64,000 nt of DNA, taken from the NCBI GenBank assembly GCA_020744425.1, contig JAGMUV010000002.1, forward strand, positions 4,942,501 to 5,006,500. Direction: 5' to 3'. Position numbers and translations under genes: made by a program. The notes beneath the pieces were generated by a model, which did not search any database, had not been told where the DNA came from, and was given only the letters and a program-made list of their open reading frames with translations. This DNA comes from Dactylonectria macrodidyma. Its lineage: Eukaryota > Ascomycota > Sordariomycetes > Hypocreales > Nectriaceae. Of this stretch, positions 20,932 to 32,148 are shown piece after piece. The first letter of the stretch is position 1. Each line of letters begins with the position of its first letter.

Positions 20932-23900
20932 GGCTGCTATTTTTTACTGGGTAGCAGAGAGAGTGAGTTGAGAATCTCTCGGTCTGTTTTTTTTTTGTGG
21001 TGGCCCTTTTTTCGCCTCCTTGCCTGTTCTGGTTTTCCACGCGGCTGAGATTCCAGAGCCGAGCCGCAATACTGAGAGCAAAGGTTTTGCTCTGCGTCCA
21101 GTGTCTGAGGGTCGACGAAGTGGTGGGCTTAAAATCCAGAATCTGGATCCCCCAGCGGGAGAGATGATGTCGTCGGCAGATGGAGTTGAGGATCAGTCAA
21201 TGAGTATGTGATCAAGGCCGGCCAGCCAGTAAAGTAGTAGTCAAGGTCTGTCTCAAGTGGTAAAAGCGTCTCAGTGATGAAAATGGTTTCAGCAGTGAGG
21301 GTCGGTGGCGGGCAGAAGCGCGTGGTGGACAGGACGGCCGCGCGGAGAGGAGAGCAGTGACATTTGGAGACAAAGGAAGTTGAAGTTGATGAATGAGAGA
21401 AAAACAAAAACGAATGGTAGTCTCAATCGAGAAGAGATCTCGGGATGATGGCAAACCCGAGGCAAAATGGACGACTTTCGTGGGGTTTATCAACATGGAA
21501 TAGTTTCCAAGTTTGGGGTCCATGATTTTCCCAGGCGCCGTTTCGCTTGGGGCTTGGCCGTGCCCTTTTCGGTGGTTTGAGAACACCCCCGTCCGTCCAT
21601 CCTCCCGCCACGGCGCTCATCCCTGCTTCCCAAGCTCCACGGGTGGCCTTGGCATTGGGCCGCAGCATCCAAGTTTGCGTGTCCAGGTAAACCTGTCATA
21701 CATTCCAGATCCAGCATCTAATACATATCTGAGTCGTGACATGACGGACATGACGTGAACAGTGGCGGATTTTCGACTTCTGGCGGGACGAGATACCCCC
21801 ATCTCTTCTCTGCGTTCCATCGTCGATTCAATCATCCAGCAAGGTAGGGCTCTGAACTCCCAACTGCAACTCCAACTCCTCGGGATCCGGCAACTCGGTG
21901 CCGGCTATGGTCCGGAGATAAAAATGAAATTCAGTACGTAAGGTACGTACAAAAAATTCAAAATCTGTCCACGGCCGGAATCTGCGCCAAGAGGACCCCT
22001 ACCAGTCCCTCAATTTCATCCCCCCCAGAGTGACCGTCTCGTCCAGCACCATTGGCCATCACGACTACCAGCCTGCTCGTTGCTAGCTCTCAGTCTCAGC
22101 GCGGCCCGGAGAGTGGAGAAGTCGTAAATGTCCATGGAAATCCGGCCGGGTCGGGTTACAGAGAGAACCCGGTGAAATCCCCGGAGCAGCAGCCTTTTAC
22201 TGGCATTCCATTCTGTAGACAATTATAATGCATTAGTTATAATGCATCTGTCAGCATCTCCGCCTCGTTTTGGCTCTTTTCCCATCTTGAGGCGGCAATC
22301 CGGCACTGGAGAGTTGAGCTTTTGGCCAGGGTGCCGATCATCCGACCCCGTTCTGAGTCCCATGATTCGGGGCCCGATGCTTGACTGCCACGGCTGCCAT
22401 CACACGTGCCTGCCATCACACGGCATGCATGGGAGTTTTCTCGGTGGTTTTCGCATAGGTACGGATCGGATGGATAATTAGTCTTCATCCATTTGCTGGG
22501 CCGACTAGACGAGGGCCATTTTTTCACTACCCTCCAGGCTATAAAACATATGTGCACGGCGCCACACAGGCTTCCAACCAAGTTCTACTACCCAACAATA
22601 ACAACGCCTAACCAATTGCGCACTGTCTCATTCTAATTAGTGCTCTCCAGGAGACTGGCCCATCTCAAGCATAAGAAATATCCACCGGTTTTACATTTTC
22701 TCCAACAGGAACTACCACGTATTTTGCTCTACACCCAACCATGGCCGACTACGGGTCTTCATAACCCCTGCCGCATGCCGCAGAGCATGACGCTCCCCTG
22801 AATAGCCAACCTTATTCTCTCCATGTCATGCAGATCGCCTCAAACCATCCTGCTCCATTTGGCTGGATATTTCACCCCATCCACGTCCCATCTGCTAGGC
22901 GAGTAGTGCAAGCCCTCGCAACACATATCGGGACCCAGTTTCGAGGCGCAGCAGCTTTGAGAACTAAACCCACCAATCTAAAGCTGTCATGACGTCTCCA
23001 GTTCCGTTTCTGCTACGTACATCTGTACAGTTCGCCTACATCCAAGCTCTCTGCCAAGGAGCCGAGGGCTAGCTCTAACGATCTCTTCCCTCTACCGCCC
23101 TGCCCATATCCGATATCCATGGGTACATACTTGCCTCGTCCTCCGCTAACAAGACACAGCCCCCCAGCCACGACAATCTACCCACCTCCCCCCCCATTCG
23201 GCTCGCCCTCCGGTCTTCCTCCCCCGTCATCCGAGAGGTAGTCTCGCCACTAGTGGAAATAAGCTTATTCACGTAGTCTAGTTTTTTCTGCTGGGACGCG
23301 GAGCCATCATGACGCAGGCCACGGCGAAGGCTGTGCTGAGACGCCGCCGCCGCGCGGGTTTGTCTCCCCGGGTGCGGCTCCCAGACCCCCCTGGCTGAGT
23401 ACAGAAATGTGGCTCTTGCCGTGGATTTTAGGCCTCAAGTGGTGAAGGAAACACACAGCGCACCGCCAAACATTTCCTTGGCCCGTGTCTTCAAGAGTGA
23501 ATCTGATAGCTATTATGATTCCAGAATGTTGTTTGATCCATAAAGATGTACGTTTATATACTTGATTTATGTTTTAGTGTATCTTTATCTTTTAATTTAG
23601 TGATAATAGACCCTTATCATCTGCTCGTTCTGCATTGGTCAATGGGCGTCATTAGTGTATGGCGTTTTTCCACCCCTGGAGGCTTGGGCGCTTTTCTGTC
23701 TCAGTTTAATTTGTGCTTGACTCTGTAGTTTCGTGGACCCAATGCGGCTGTAGCTTTGACAATTCTCTCAATTATCGGTGAGAGATTTGGTAGCATGATA
23801 AATCAAGAAAACCTTTGCTTTGCGTTATTGAGGGACGTGTAGAAACCTTGGTAACGTAAACCTAGAGGGAGGGCCAAAGTAAAACGGTGAGAGAAAAAAA

Positions 23901-24029
23901 TAGTCCCCACAGCAAGAACAATAATAGTATGATAGACCCAACCCAAAGCCTCAGGCAAGAGCAACCCAAAATATCTAACATTTCTCCTGCATTGCTTTGA
24001 GTTAAATTGTTAAAGGGGGGAGAAAATGA
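20932..24029. other. Gene-poor region of about 3.1 kb
   Basis: No convincing protein gene. Noted: CT-rich stretches near 23080-23230; a TATAAAA at 22540-22546 followed about 200 bases later by an ATG in near-ideal context (CCAACCATGGCC, ATG at 22741) that opens only eight codons including the stop; and from about 23500 a drop in GC with a segment at 23595-23690 similar to sequence downstream of the large orphan gene at 46279-46375. ORFs in 21129-21835 on both strands overlap each other and lack motifs. Confidence 0.4.
23595..23690 (+). repeat. Diverged dispersed repeat, partner at 46279-46375
   Basis: Aligned by eye, TTATCAT(C/T)TG(C/T)TCGTT, AATGGG(C/T)G(C/T)CATT, TATGG(C/T)GTT-like and GAGGCTTGG occur in the same order and spacing as just after the stop of the 1202-aa gene (42579-46187). 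Many differences are C/T transitions. It may mark the decayed 3' end of a second copy of that locus or a shared old transposon end. Confidence 0.5.
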
Positions 24030-24182
24030 CGTTCTGGCACTAGTCCTCATGAGATGGAGGAGTGGTGTATCATTCGAACAGCCATGAACGGCCGCGACCT
24101 CACATTGGATGTGCTAACTAGAGAGGTCGGTTCCGTAACGCCTCGAACTATCCGCCGAACCGTGAATAGATACGTGAAATAA
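24030..24182 (+). pseudogene. Tc1/mariner-like transposase fragment (HTH region)
   Basis: One frame reads RSG, then about 17 residues later the segment AMNGRDLTLDVLTREVG, then PRTIRRTVNRYVK and stop. RSG plus a second helix-turn-helix ending in a PRTIRR-type motif is the layout of the paired DNA-binding domain of Tc1/mariner transposases. A TGA stands directly before RSG (24027-24029), where CGA to TGA would be a C-to-T change. No catalytic DDE part follows, so this is a scrap of about 50 codons in AT-rich DNA. Confidence 0.45.
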
Positions 24183-24474
24183 AATGATCGGAGGTGTCTG
24201 CCAGTGTTTTATTGTATTTTTTGATCAAGTTTTAGGTGCGCAATCGCAATCCATCTTAAGAAGATGTCACAAAATTCGGATAAATGGTAAGATGGGCGGG
24301 GTGGTCGCAGACTTTGGCCACCTGGATAGTGCTGGTCTAGAGTTTCCCAGTCGCCTGGTGCCTGTCCGCAACATGAAAACCACTGTGTTTTAACTGGGAG
24401 CACTTCCTTGACCTCTAAAACTGTTCCATCACGATCAAACAGCCAGTCCTAAACCCTCACAATCCACATAAGAT

Positions 24475-25083
24475 ATGTCAGCCTTACCTATATCTCTTCG
24501 AAGGAGGACGCCCTGGAGTTACCGCACCCGTTTTACAGAATCCGAGCATGAAGACGAAGAATATGTTCTTCCACCTGTCAATCTACGGCGCGCCTACGAT
24601 ACACTTGGAGCCACCTCAAGCTACGAGCCCCTCAACCCTATATACAGGAGCACCGAGCTCGGCATAAACACCAATGGATGCCAACCATCATCTTTGTCAA
24701 AACTTGCAGCAGAGGCTAAAGTACCAAGGTATTGCATGATACGCTATACACTGGACCATGAAAACCGTCGGCATCACATGAAATATTGTCAACTCTGCCT
24801 TCGAAGTCGGAGGTCTTTCGGCTATCTCGGACGCGTCGCCTATTTCTTAGAAGCGCTCCCCGAAGTCTACTAATCAGAGCTGCCTGGCGTATCCTTCTCC
24901 TACTCTACACGCAGAGCTATTGAGCCAGCGTCTCGACTTTGCATCGTGCGCCAAGGGTGCTGCACGATCTGCCCCCACTACCCGTTCTCACTTCCTGATG
25001 TTGAAGCTTGGGAGAGCACGGGCGAGGTCGTCGCTTGTTGCCAGGACGAGTTTTGTCGAGTTTTGGATGCTACGGCCAGATAA
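24475..25083 (+). pseudogene. Cys-rich orphan ORF interrupted by a single TAA
   Basis: An ATG at 24475 opens 132 codons to TAA at 24871-24873. The same frame then continues without another stop to TAA at 25081-25083, 202 sense codons in total. Both halves have the look of coding sequence. The first has DHENRRHHMKYCQLC; the second has RLCIVRQGCCTICPHYPF and VVACCQDEFC, so Cys motifs run across the break. I found no intron that would remove the stop and keep the frame. It could be a gene inactivated by a CAA-to-TAA change, a functional 132-aa protein with a decayed tail, or chance. No family is recognised. Confidence 0.4.
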
Positions 25084-26545
25084 TGTCAGTTATAGCTTGC
25101 ATCTGCATCCATTAGACTGCCAAATACAGGGTACAGTTGAACACGGACTCGCTCTAGCACCGCAACCAGACAAGACTTGATGAAATGCATCGAGCGCTCC
25201 CTGCGCCTTTCTCAAGTTAACGACTCCAGCCCACCTGAACTGCTTCTCAACTGCGCTTAGATCCCAGAATTCCCATACTCCTCATCTTCCCGTCAGGCTT
25301 CATCCTTCTTGTTGCTCGGCTTCATCACTCCGGACACGGCTATCTCGCTAGGATAGGCCCCCGAACGGCCACAAAGACAAAGGGTCGCTGAGACCGCCGC
25401 GGTGCTAAGAATGCTAGAGGCATTCTTCGTCTTCCCCTGGCTCATTAGGCCCTTTCAGTTAAATAAAATTAGGGTCCTTAGGGTGATGGTCTTTGAGCGA
25501 TTAAGTTATCTGATGTCTGTGTGCACAGCGATACTAAAATGATCCCATTTAGTCTCCTAAGGGGCGGATAAACATAGCTTAACATATTCAAAACCTCCTA
25601 ATAAGCATAATCGGCTTACAATGAACATGTGACAGGCATATGATGGTGGAATACGGGTTCCAGGGTTGCTTGCGTAAAACTCTTACCGACTTAGCTCGTT
25701 GCGGATTAGAAACTTGGCTCCGACCTTGGCTCAGTGTTCGACTTGGTTGTCGACAAAGTCCTGTCTTGGCTTGATCATCTTGTCCTTGTCTTTCTAGGGT
25801 TTTGGTATGTCGACGCCTTGGATTGTCGCGGCTTCTGCTTCCAAAACCTCTTTTTCGAGTTTGATCATCCCACTCTTGGGTGATGGTCTGGGTTTACTGA
25901 ACTGTTTTGAGTTGATCCTTCATGCTGCTCAGTTCATCTTGGATGCGGTTTGATATGATGGTGGCTATTGCCATTAAGAAGGCATGTGCCCTTGTTTGAT
26001 CATGGCCACCATCACATGTCCGATACATGTTTAGGTCTAAGTCAGTAATGCTTATGATGAGGTCTCTTTGATACGGCTGCCAGTAAGTAGGTTTTCCGTA
26101 AATTAGTCTATATCTATCTTCATTTAGGAGATAAATGGTACATTTTTAGTGAGTATTGCTATTCGTACAGACATCAAATCATTAAGTTACTGAAGACCAT
26201 CAAGATAGGAACCCTAATTGTGTCTAAATGCAGGGGTCAACCACGCAGAAATAGTTCATCACGGCAATTGAACGATTATGATTAAAATCGGCCCACGAGC
26301 CTAGAGTACTCTCTCTATTTTCCATCTAATAAACAATAACGAATATATGTGTGTATATGCCAATCCGGAACGCCCGTGCTACCCACGTTAAGTAAATAGT
26401 AAACCTCTCTCCTCTGTTCGTATTACCGCAGCTTTTTGCATGCTCATATCTGCCAGATTACCCTGCCGCCTCGTGATACCCTCGACTTTATACGAGTAAT
26501 TATTGGTGCGAGATATCCAGGGTTGTTGGTGCCCGTGTTTCGGTT
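25084..26545. other. AT-rich gene-poor region, possible decayed retroelement
   Basis: No open gene. On the minus strand between about 26010 and 25700 a broken frame contains short plausible peptides (for example IQDELSSMKDQLKTVQ, then TITQEWDDQTRKRGF) interrupted by stops, reminiscent of a decayed gag-like sequence but too short to prove. From 26100 to 26500 the sequence is plain AT-rich flank of the next gene. Confidence 0.3.
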
Positions 26546-27635
26546 CTAGTTACGGTTCTGGTTCGGGCTGGCGCCGTGATTCATCCCCGGGCTGAAGCCG
26601 GGGCTCTGGGCCGGGCTCTGGTGGTTGTACGCGTCGTGATGATCACCGGCGCTCAGCTCCTGCGGCGGGAGGCTCGACGTGCCGTCCATCTCCTGCACGG
26701 GAATCATGGGCGGGGGTGAGTACGCCTGACTGTAGCCTCGATTGGGGACCGAGCTGACGTCCGAGTAGGCCATGGAGATAGGGCGGTCGTAGCCGGGCAT
26801 CTGGGGCGACAGCTTTCCGTACTGGTCCATTGATACGCCGCTGGGGTAGTGAGGGACTGCGGTTGGCGTGGACGAAAATGATTCTGTAATGCAGTGTTAG
26901 TGACATGTAACTTCAGGCAATCTCAAGGCACGAATACGTACGTTGGTAGTGGCTCATGGGGGACTGTTGGCCGGTGAAGAAGGTCCCCGGGGTACCGGGC
27001 TGATCCTGATGCTGCTCCTGGACGGCCGAGTGAGACACAGGCGAGAACTCCTTGCCCTGCTGCTTTCTCTTGCGCGGCGCCCACCAAAACTTCCAGATCA
27101 GGAAGCCCAGGAGGAGCAGGCCGATGGCCGCAGCGCCAGCGGCAATACCTGCAACCACACCGGTGCTCAGGCCGGAGCCGCCGTCGTTATCGGCCGCTGC
27201 TGAGGTAGAAGCCGAGGCCGAAGCTGATGATGTCGTCGAGCTGTCAGCGCCGTCCGGCTCTAGGAAGTCCAGTCGGTTGCTCTCGTTGGAGGACAGGACG
27301 GCCGAGGTGACGTTAGACCGGGAGCAGCTGCCCGTGGCGCACGGGTTCTCGGCGCAGCAACCCAGGAACGGCGGCGTGTTGAAGGCGCAGGTGTACCATA
27401 GCGAGGCCACATCAGCTTCGGCACACTCCTGCGTGGGCAGGTCCTCATACGAGTCCTTGTTGAAGGTCGAAGCTCGCAGCTTGCCGTCGGGACAGACACC
27501 TGAGTCGTCGGCGCAGGGGTCCACGGTACAGCATCCGATGAACTCGATGGCGGCGCCCTCGCAGATGTAGAAGCTGCCTCCGTCGGAGCAGGAAAGCCCG
27601 AAGTGCTGGTATGCAGCCGAGTTAGAACTAGACAT
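26546..27635 (-). CDS. Cys-rich ectodomain, single-pass membrane protein of unknown function
   Basis: Two exons, 27635-26942 and 26883-26546, joined over a 58-nt intron (GTACGT...CAG), encode 343 residues. The N-terminal region carries two similar Cys blocks, GCCTVDPC with neighbours (16-48) and GCCAENPC with neighbours (71-104), which look like a duplicated disulphide module. A Ser/Thr/Ala-rich stalk (130-148) follows, then a helix at 159-182 (GVVAGIAAGAAAIGLLLLGFLIW) and a basic stop-transfer WAPRKRKQQ. The cytosolic tail is long, Pro/Gln/Ser-rich and probably disordered. No signal peptide is seen, so the helix may act as a reverse signal-anchor (type III). This build, Cys-rich outside, Ser stalk, one helix and flexible tail, resembles fungal wall-stress sensors, but no WSC domain is present. 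Confidence 0.75.
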
Positions 27636-30559
27636 GTTGGGCGATGTATGTGGAGAGGCGGCACGTCTTCGATGGAGCCCGCAGTGGTGAGAATTGGTGA
27701 TGAACGAGTGTAAGTAGTGTCAGCGCAGGGGTGAGGAGCTGTGAATCCGACAGAGAGATAATGAGAGGGAAAAGAGAGAAAGCTGCAGAAGAACAAAAGG
27801 AAATCAGCCCTAGAAGACGGGACGGGGGCGGGCATGCGGCTCTTTCAATTTGATTGCAGTTGGTAAGAACCAAGACTACGGGCTCAAGACTATTGTCCCC
27901 CCCTCCCCTGGCCTGGTGGATGAAGTTCCAAGGCTCACCTGCAGGACCGGCGCCCCGTCGAACACGGCGTGGAGACGCAACGTCTAGGGAGGACAAGGGG
28001 ACGTCATTGGATAGCCTGGCTCCGAAAGAGGGGCCGAAAGAGGGCTGAGAAGCCTGCGAAGGCTTGCCAATGTGCGATGGAGCTGCTGCAGTTCTCGACT
28101 CGCTGAGTGGAGACGGATAGCTACGCCCACTCTCTTGGGGCTGTCATATTCTCTAGTTCTTGCAGCACAAGCACCAAGCCAAGCTCTGGCGCAGCTTGCC
28201 GCCGGTTGTCGCTCCGCCCCCTCATTTGTGATGATGCGAGCTGGCGTGTGTGTGGAGGGATGGAGCACAAGGCCAGTTGTGTAATCTGTATGCATAGTTG
28301 GCAGAGCAAAGAGAGGCGGCCAGGATGATCGAGAGAATAAGGCATGTGGAGTCGCAAGGGGGGTCTGGGAGTTCTTGGTGAGAGAATTTTGCCCTGTGCA
28401 TGCTGGCAGGATCGCAGATTGCTGCAACCCTGCGTATGCCAGATCAGTGCTCAATTTTTTAATATCCAGCCATCCTGTTGGAGCAGCTTGCGGGTTCGCA
28501 GGTTGTGTGTCTCGAACACCCACCCATTGCCATCGGCTGGCCCGTCCCAAATCCAACATCAGAGTTATTACGAGCTTTGCCACTAGGCATGGCTGACAAT
28601 TTCGTGTCAGCGAATCGCTCATAAACCAGACCATCAGGACCCCAAAGGTCTTCCCGCTCGTGTCCAGCTCAGCCTGGTTGGAGTCAGTACGAATGTTGTC
28701 GTGGGTGGCTTGGTGCTGGTGGGTTCTCTCGACTCTCCCACCACCGCGGCAACCAACCCAGTCATTGCTGTATGCACGCGCAGTGACAAGGGCAGTGAGC
28801 CACGCACGCGTTGCTTCTTTTGCCCGGAACGACCGCTATCCAAGGAGCACTTGGCAGGTTGCTGCTGACGCCAAGAACGCAGCATACTGCACCAAAAAGA
28901 CACACCCTAGCCACTCAGCGGACCCCACGCACCATCACCTGAGTGTGTTTCTCTAAGAAAAGTGCATGCAAGAGGAATCCAACAAGGCTTTCTTTTTAGG
29001 TCAAAGTAAACGAGAATACATCTTAGCTGGGGCTGCAGAAAAGGCAAAGGAAGTCCGTCCGTCTCTATCCCGAAGATGCAAAGATGCGGCTGATGCAAGT
29101 GGTTGGTTGTTCGCCAATAAGGTCACGGGCGCCAGCAAGGGGGGGCGGGTTTTCCAGCTAGGATCCATGGTCCGCCCTCAATAATCCATGTCGTCGACTC
29201 CAGCAGAACACTTCGCGCTGGTACCGAGGGCACTCTCCCTCGCCTTGGTCGGTGAACTCAGCCTCCCTCCCCACAAACGATTGCAGGTCGCTTGTTGAAA
29301 GCTGCTATTCATGGCATCTCTTTGCTGAGCATTCAACAACAGCTCCCTGAAAGGAATTGCCTGCGATATCTTCTCACAGCCTGACCGGTGTGATGCAATC
29401 CCAATGGCAAGAACATCGATGTACGTACAGATACCACGTAGTCTCTGGAAGCTGGATTTTTCTTCCCCCAATTTCCCAGAAGCCGGAGGCTTTGTTGGCT
29501 TGCATAAAGCATATGCACATGTCGTCATGTACTCTACTATACACCTCCTCACAAGAATTGGGGGCCATCCGGCTCAGAGGGGCTGAAGTCGCAATCATGA
29601 TTAAGTTGAGTACGCGAGGCCAGCTTTCTGGCCTCGTTGAGGCAAACGAATGGACAAAGCCCTGAATTGGCCTTGTAAGTTGATTCCAAGCCTGAGCAAT
29701 ATTCCCACCCACAGCTGTCCTCATCTCATGTGTGGTGCAAGCTCAGCCCTCTTGCTAACCCCAGCTACTCGAGATGGAATCTCTCTACCGCGCCGCTGCC
29801 AGGGGTTGAGGTAAGGCTTAGCTAGTGGAGGGCCTGGATTGGGCCTTATGGCCATGAAGTCGGCGACCATCATCTTAAAAAAGGAAGACCCACCACCTAG
29901 CAAGCATCCTTATTATCATCCATGTTGTGATCCTTGCTTCAATAAAAGCCCCCAGAAAAAGGGCTAGCATCTTTCGTAAGTGGCCCAGTCACAAGGATGC
30001 AGCCAAGATCCATCATCCTTTGTTCGGGTTGAACACCATGACAAAGCCAAGCCCCCTTGCAGAAATTCGGGTTGCAGGTGTCAATTTTCAGCTTGACATT
30101 GGACTGTTGACATCCATGATTAGGCGTAGTTAGGACGCTGATCTTTTGACCCAATTCGACTGACAAGACGGTCAAGGTGCGTAGCCGCCAGACATGAACC
30201 ATCCCAGCACCACCAATCTTTTGCCATCTGGTGTTCGCGGGACACGGACTGCAGGCTGGCTTGTGTTGCCGGAGTAGACACCCGAGTTCGAACTCCATCT
30301 CAACGCTCAAGGCTGGCAGGGCTTTGATGCGAATGCGGCGATGTGGGCCGCAAGTGTCAACAAGGGCCAACGGGTTGGCGAGAGAACACAACAGATTTGT
30401 CCACTAAGAGCGATGTCTAGACGACGCCGTCAGTTCCTTCATGTCCAGGTGCACATTGTGATTAAATAGGCAAAAAAAATTAAATTGGGTATCATCGAGC
30501 ATTATGCACAGGGCCGCGAGCCTGCTCGCCTCCACATGCAGTGTAATCTGCGCTTCCCA
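27636..30559. other. Long intergenic region (2.9 kb), no gene recognised
   Basis: It lies between the starts of the Cys-rich membrane gene (minus) and the 3' end of the kinetochore gene (minus), so its left part should hold the promoter and leader of the former, CT-rich on the minus strand at about 27640-27840. ORFs of 60-216 codons on both strands overlap freely and show no domain. No repeats or RNA genes noticed. Confidence 0.4.
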
Positions 30560-31720
30560 TCAACCAGTAAACTTGGTTGAGAACAACTGGGGAAGCTGGT
30601 CGCCTTTTATTCTTTCTCCGAGCTGCTCCACAAACGCCCATGCAGCGCGCGACAGGTCGTCCGTCAGGTCGCCGAGCCGCACAATCTTGAGACGGCTTTG
30701 ACCTAGAACAAATCCACTGCAGGAAATCTGGGTGACACGGACACTGGGATGAAACAGGTCCAACGCGAGGTGATGGGAAAGATATCGGCCCAGGGCTTCA
30801 GTGAATGGGTGTGTCTTCGCATCATTGGCTCTCCATGCCCAGCCGTCATCCGAATTTCCACCTGCGAGCCTTCGCCGCTCGCGGGGATCGTCCTCCCATG
30901 GATCGAGAGTGTCTTTCTTCAAAGGCTGCATGCTAGCTCCCGCACGGGCGAATCGTCGAAGGTCTTGAGGCGATATCGTAATATCCATTGATCGAAGACC
31001 GGGCGCGGTTGGGTCTTGTACTACCTCGTCTTCTGAATCCTCGATGGTGGCATCACCGATTGCTGAAAGAGGCACATTGAACGCCAGAGTAACCGTGAAA
31101 TCGGGCCCACTGTTTTTAATCCCCACGGCCTCGACCCAGCTTTCCCAGACACCCAAAATCGTCTTTGTTCCGATTGTCATACGACCAACACGACAATCAA
31201 ACGTGGCAGCAAGCCAATCGGTCACCACATTCTTCAGTGCGGCTGGCATTCGGAGTAAAAGAAGCGGTAATTGGAGGAAATTGCCTTGTGTATCGGGCGT
31301 GGTGTCATCTGCAGACGAAGTCGACAAGCCAGGGAGGAGTAGTCCGGCGTAGGCGGCGTTTTCGTGTCGTATGTCAATCCAGAGGCCCCACTGGCTCTGG
31401 TTCTCTACATCTCCGCCCAGTATTGTGTTTGCTTGAAACCACTGAAGCTGAACCGCCTTCAACGGTCCTACCTGTCCGGATGACGTCTCGGTGGCCTGGA
31501 GACCGACTTGGATGCCGCGGACAACGTCGCCAACCAAGACATCTCGCAAGCGACGCGATAGAACTTCCAGTCGCCCCGGAGTGAGGCCTTCAGGGCTGAC
31601 ATGTAGAGGTGACACACGATGGGTCGAGAACGTGGTGTTGAAGAAGGGAGGGGAATCGTGAGTATCGTCGTTGGAGGGGTCAGGAGACGCCTCAACTGTT
31701 GCACCACTTAATCGCGCCAT
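30560..31720 (-). CDS. fta1: Kinetochore protein CENP-L / Sim4-complex subunit Fta1
   Basis: A single exon; ATG at 31720 gives 386 residues. An upstream in-frame ATG at 31840 is possible but would add a basic leader without conservation signs. The order of segments fits the fungal Fta1/CENP-L family: an N-terminal FFNTTFSTHRVSPLHV, then LSRRLRDVLVGDVVRGIQVG, a core with LPLLLLRMPAALKNVVTDWL and TFDCRV, GTKTILGVWESWV, and a C-terminal strand region VTQISCSGFVLGQSRLKIV. CENP-L pairs with CENP-N in the constitutive centromere network (Ctf19/Sim4 complex) and contributes to kinetochore assembly on CENP-A chromatin. An acidic, probably disordered linker lies near 240. The identification rests on remembered family features and should be confirmed by profile search. 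The upstream region is cut by a transposon at 32081. Confidence 0.7.
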   Translation of the reverse strand: MARLSGATVEASPDPSNDDTHDSPPFFNTTFSTHRVSPLHVSPEGLTPGRLEVLSRRLRDVLVGDVVRGIQVGLQATETSSGQVGPLKAVQLQWFQANTILGGDVENQSQWGLWIDIRHENAAYAGLLLPGLSTSSADDTTPDTQGNFLQLPLLLLRMPAALKNVVTDWLAATFDCRVGRMTIGTKTILGVWESWVEAVGIKNSGPDFTVTLAFNVPLSAIGDATIEDSEDEVVQDPTAPGLRSMDITISPQDLRRFARAGASMQPLKKDTLDPWEDDPRERRRLAGGNSDDGWAWRANDAKTHPFTEALGRYLSHHLALDLFHPSVRVTQISCSGFVLGQSRLKIVRLGDLTDDLSRAAWAFVEQLGERIKGDQLPQLFSTKFTG

Positions 31721-32080
31721 GGTTCGATAGGACCGTAGAACACGGTGGGTTCGCTCGTCGCGGTGTATCTCTCGGTTTTTGACTCGTAGGTTGGTTGTCT
31801 CGTGTCGATAATATCGAGTCGTGGCGTTTGTCGCAAACAAACGTGTTGCGCAGGACGGCTTTAGAGGTGTGCGTCGGTGCTCTGGTGCGTCGCAACAGGT
31901 GTTGTGGTGTAACTGAGGATGCGCCGGCTTCGACCGAGTTTGCCAAGGGAGAATTGACGCGTGAATAAGACAAAGAAATTGATCCAGACGATGTGCACGT
32001 AGCCTTGTGCTGTTGAATTAATTCTGGAGGAAGCTTCTTGGATCTCAAAGAGCGTGGGGTTGATTCGAGGATAGTGTGGG
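31721..32080 (-). promoter_or_regulatory. Upstream region of the kinetochore gene, truncated by a transposon; contains an MCB-type ACGCGT
   Basis: Only 360 bases separate the ATG from the 9-bp target duplication of the Mutator-like element. The palindrome ACGCGT at 31957-31962, about 237 bases upstream of the start, matches the MluI cell-cycle box bound by MBF (Mbp1/Swi6) in yeasts. A cell-cycle-regulated kinetochore gene would be a sensible MBF target, and an MBP1-type gene is present at 54049-56646, but a 6-bp match may be chance. Confidence 0.35.
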
Positions 32081-32089
32081 GGGACAAGA
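32081..32089 (+). repeat. Left target-site duplication of the Mutator-like element
   Basis: GGGACAAGA, repeated exactly at 36316-36324 on the other side of the element. Nine bases is the usual duplication length for Mutator-like elements. Confidence 0.9.
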
Positions 32090-32148
32090 GGGAATTGATA
32101 CATGCGCCGCTGGGGGCGCAAATATCTCACGTGACTTATTTGCGCCCC
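32090..32148 (+). repeat. Left terminal inverted repeat
   Basis: Starts GGGAATTGATACATGCGCCG and matches the reverse complement of 36257-36315 at 58 of 59 positions (T/C at position 50). Inside it, GGGGGCGCAAATA and TATTTGCGCCCC form inverted arms around the palindrome CACGTG, so each terminal repeat contains its own hairpin-capable inverted repeat. Confidence 0.9.

Noticed and set aside
27984..28634. 216-codon minus-strand ORF
   Set aside because: Overlapped by several plus-strand ORFs of similar quality, no domain, no good start context; treated as intergenic.
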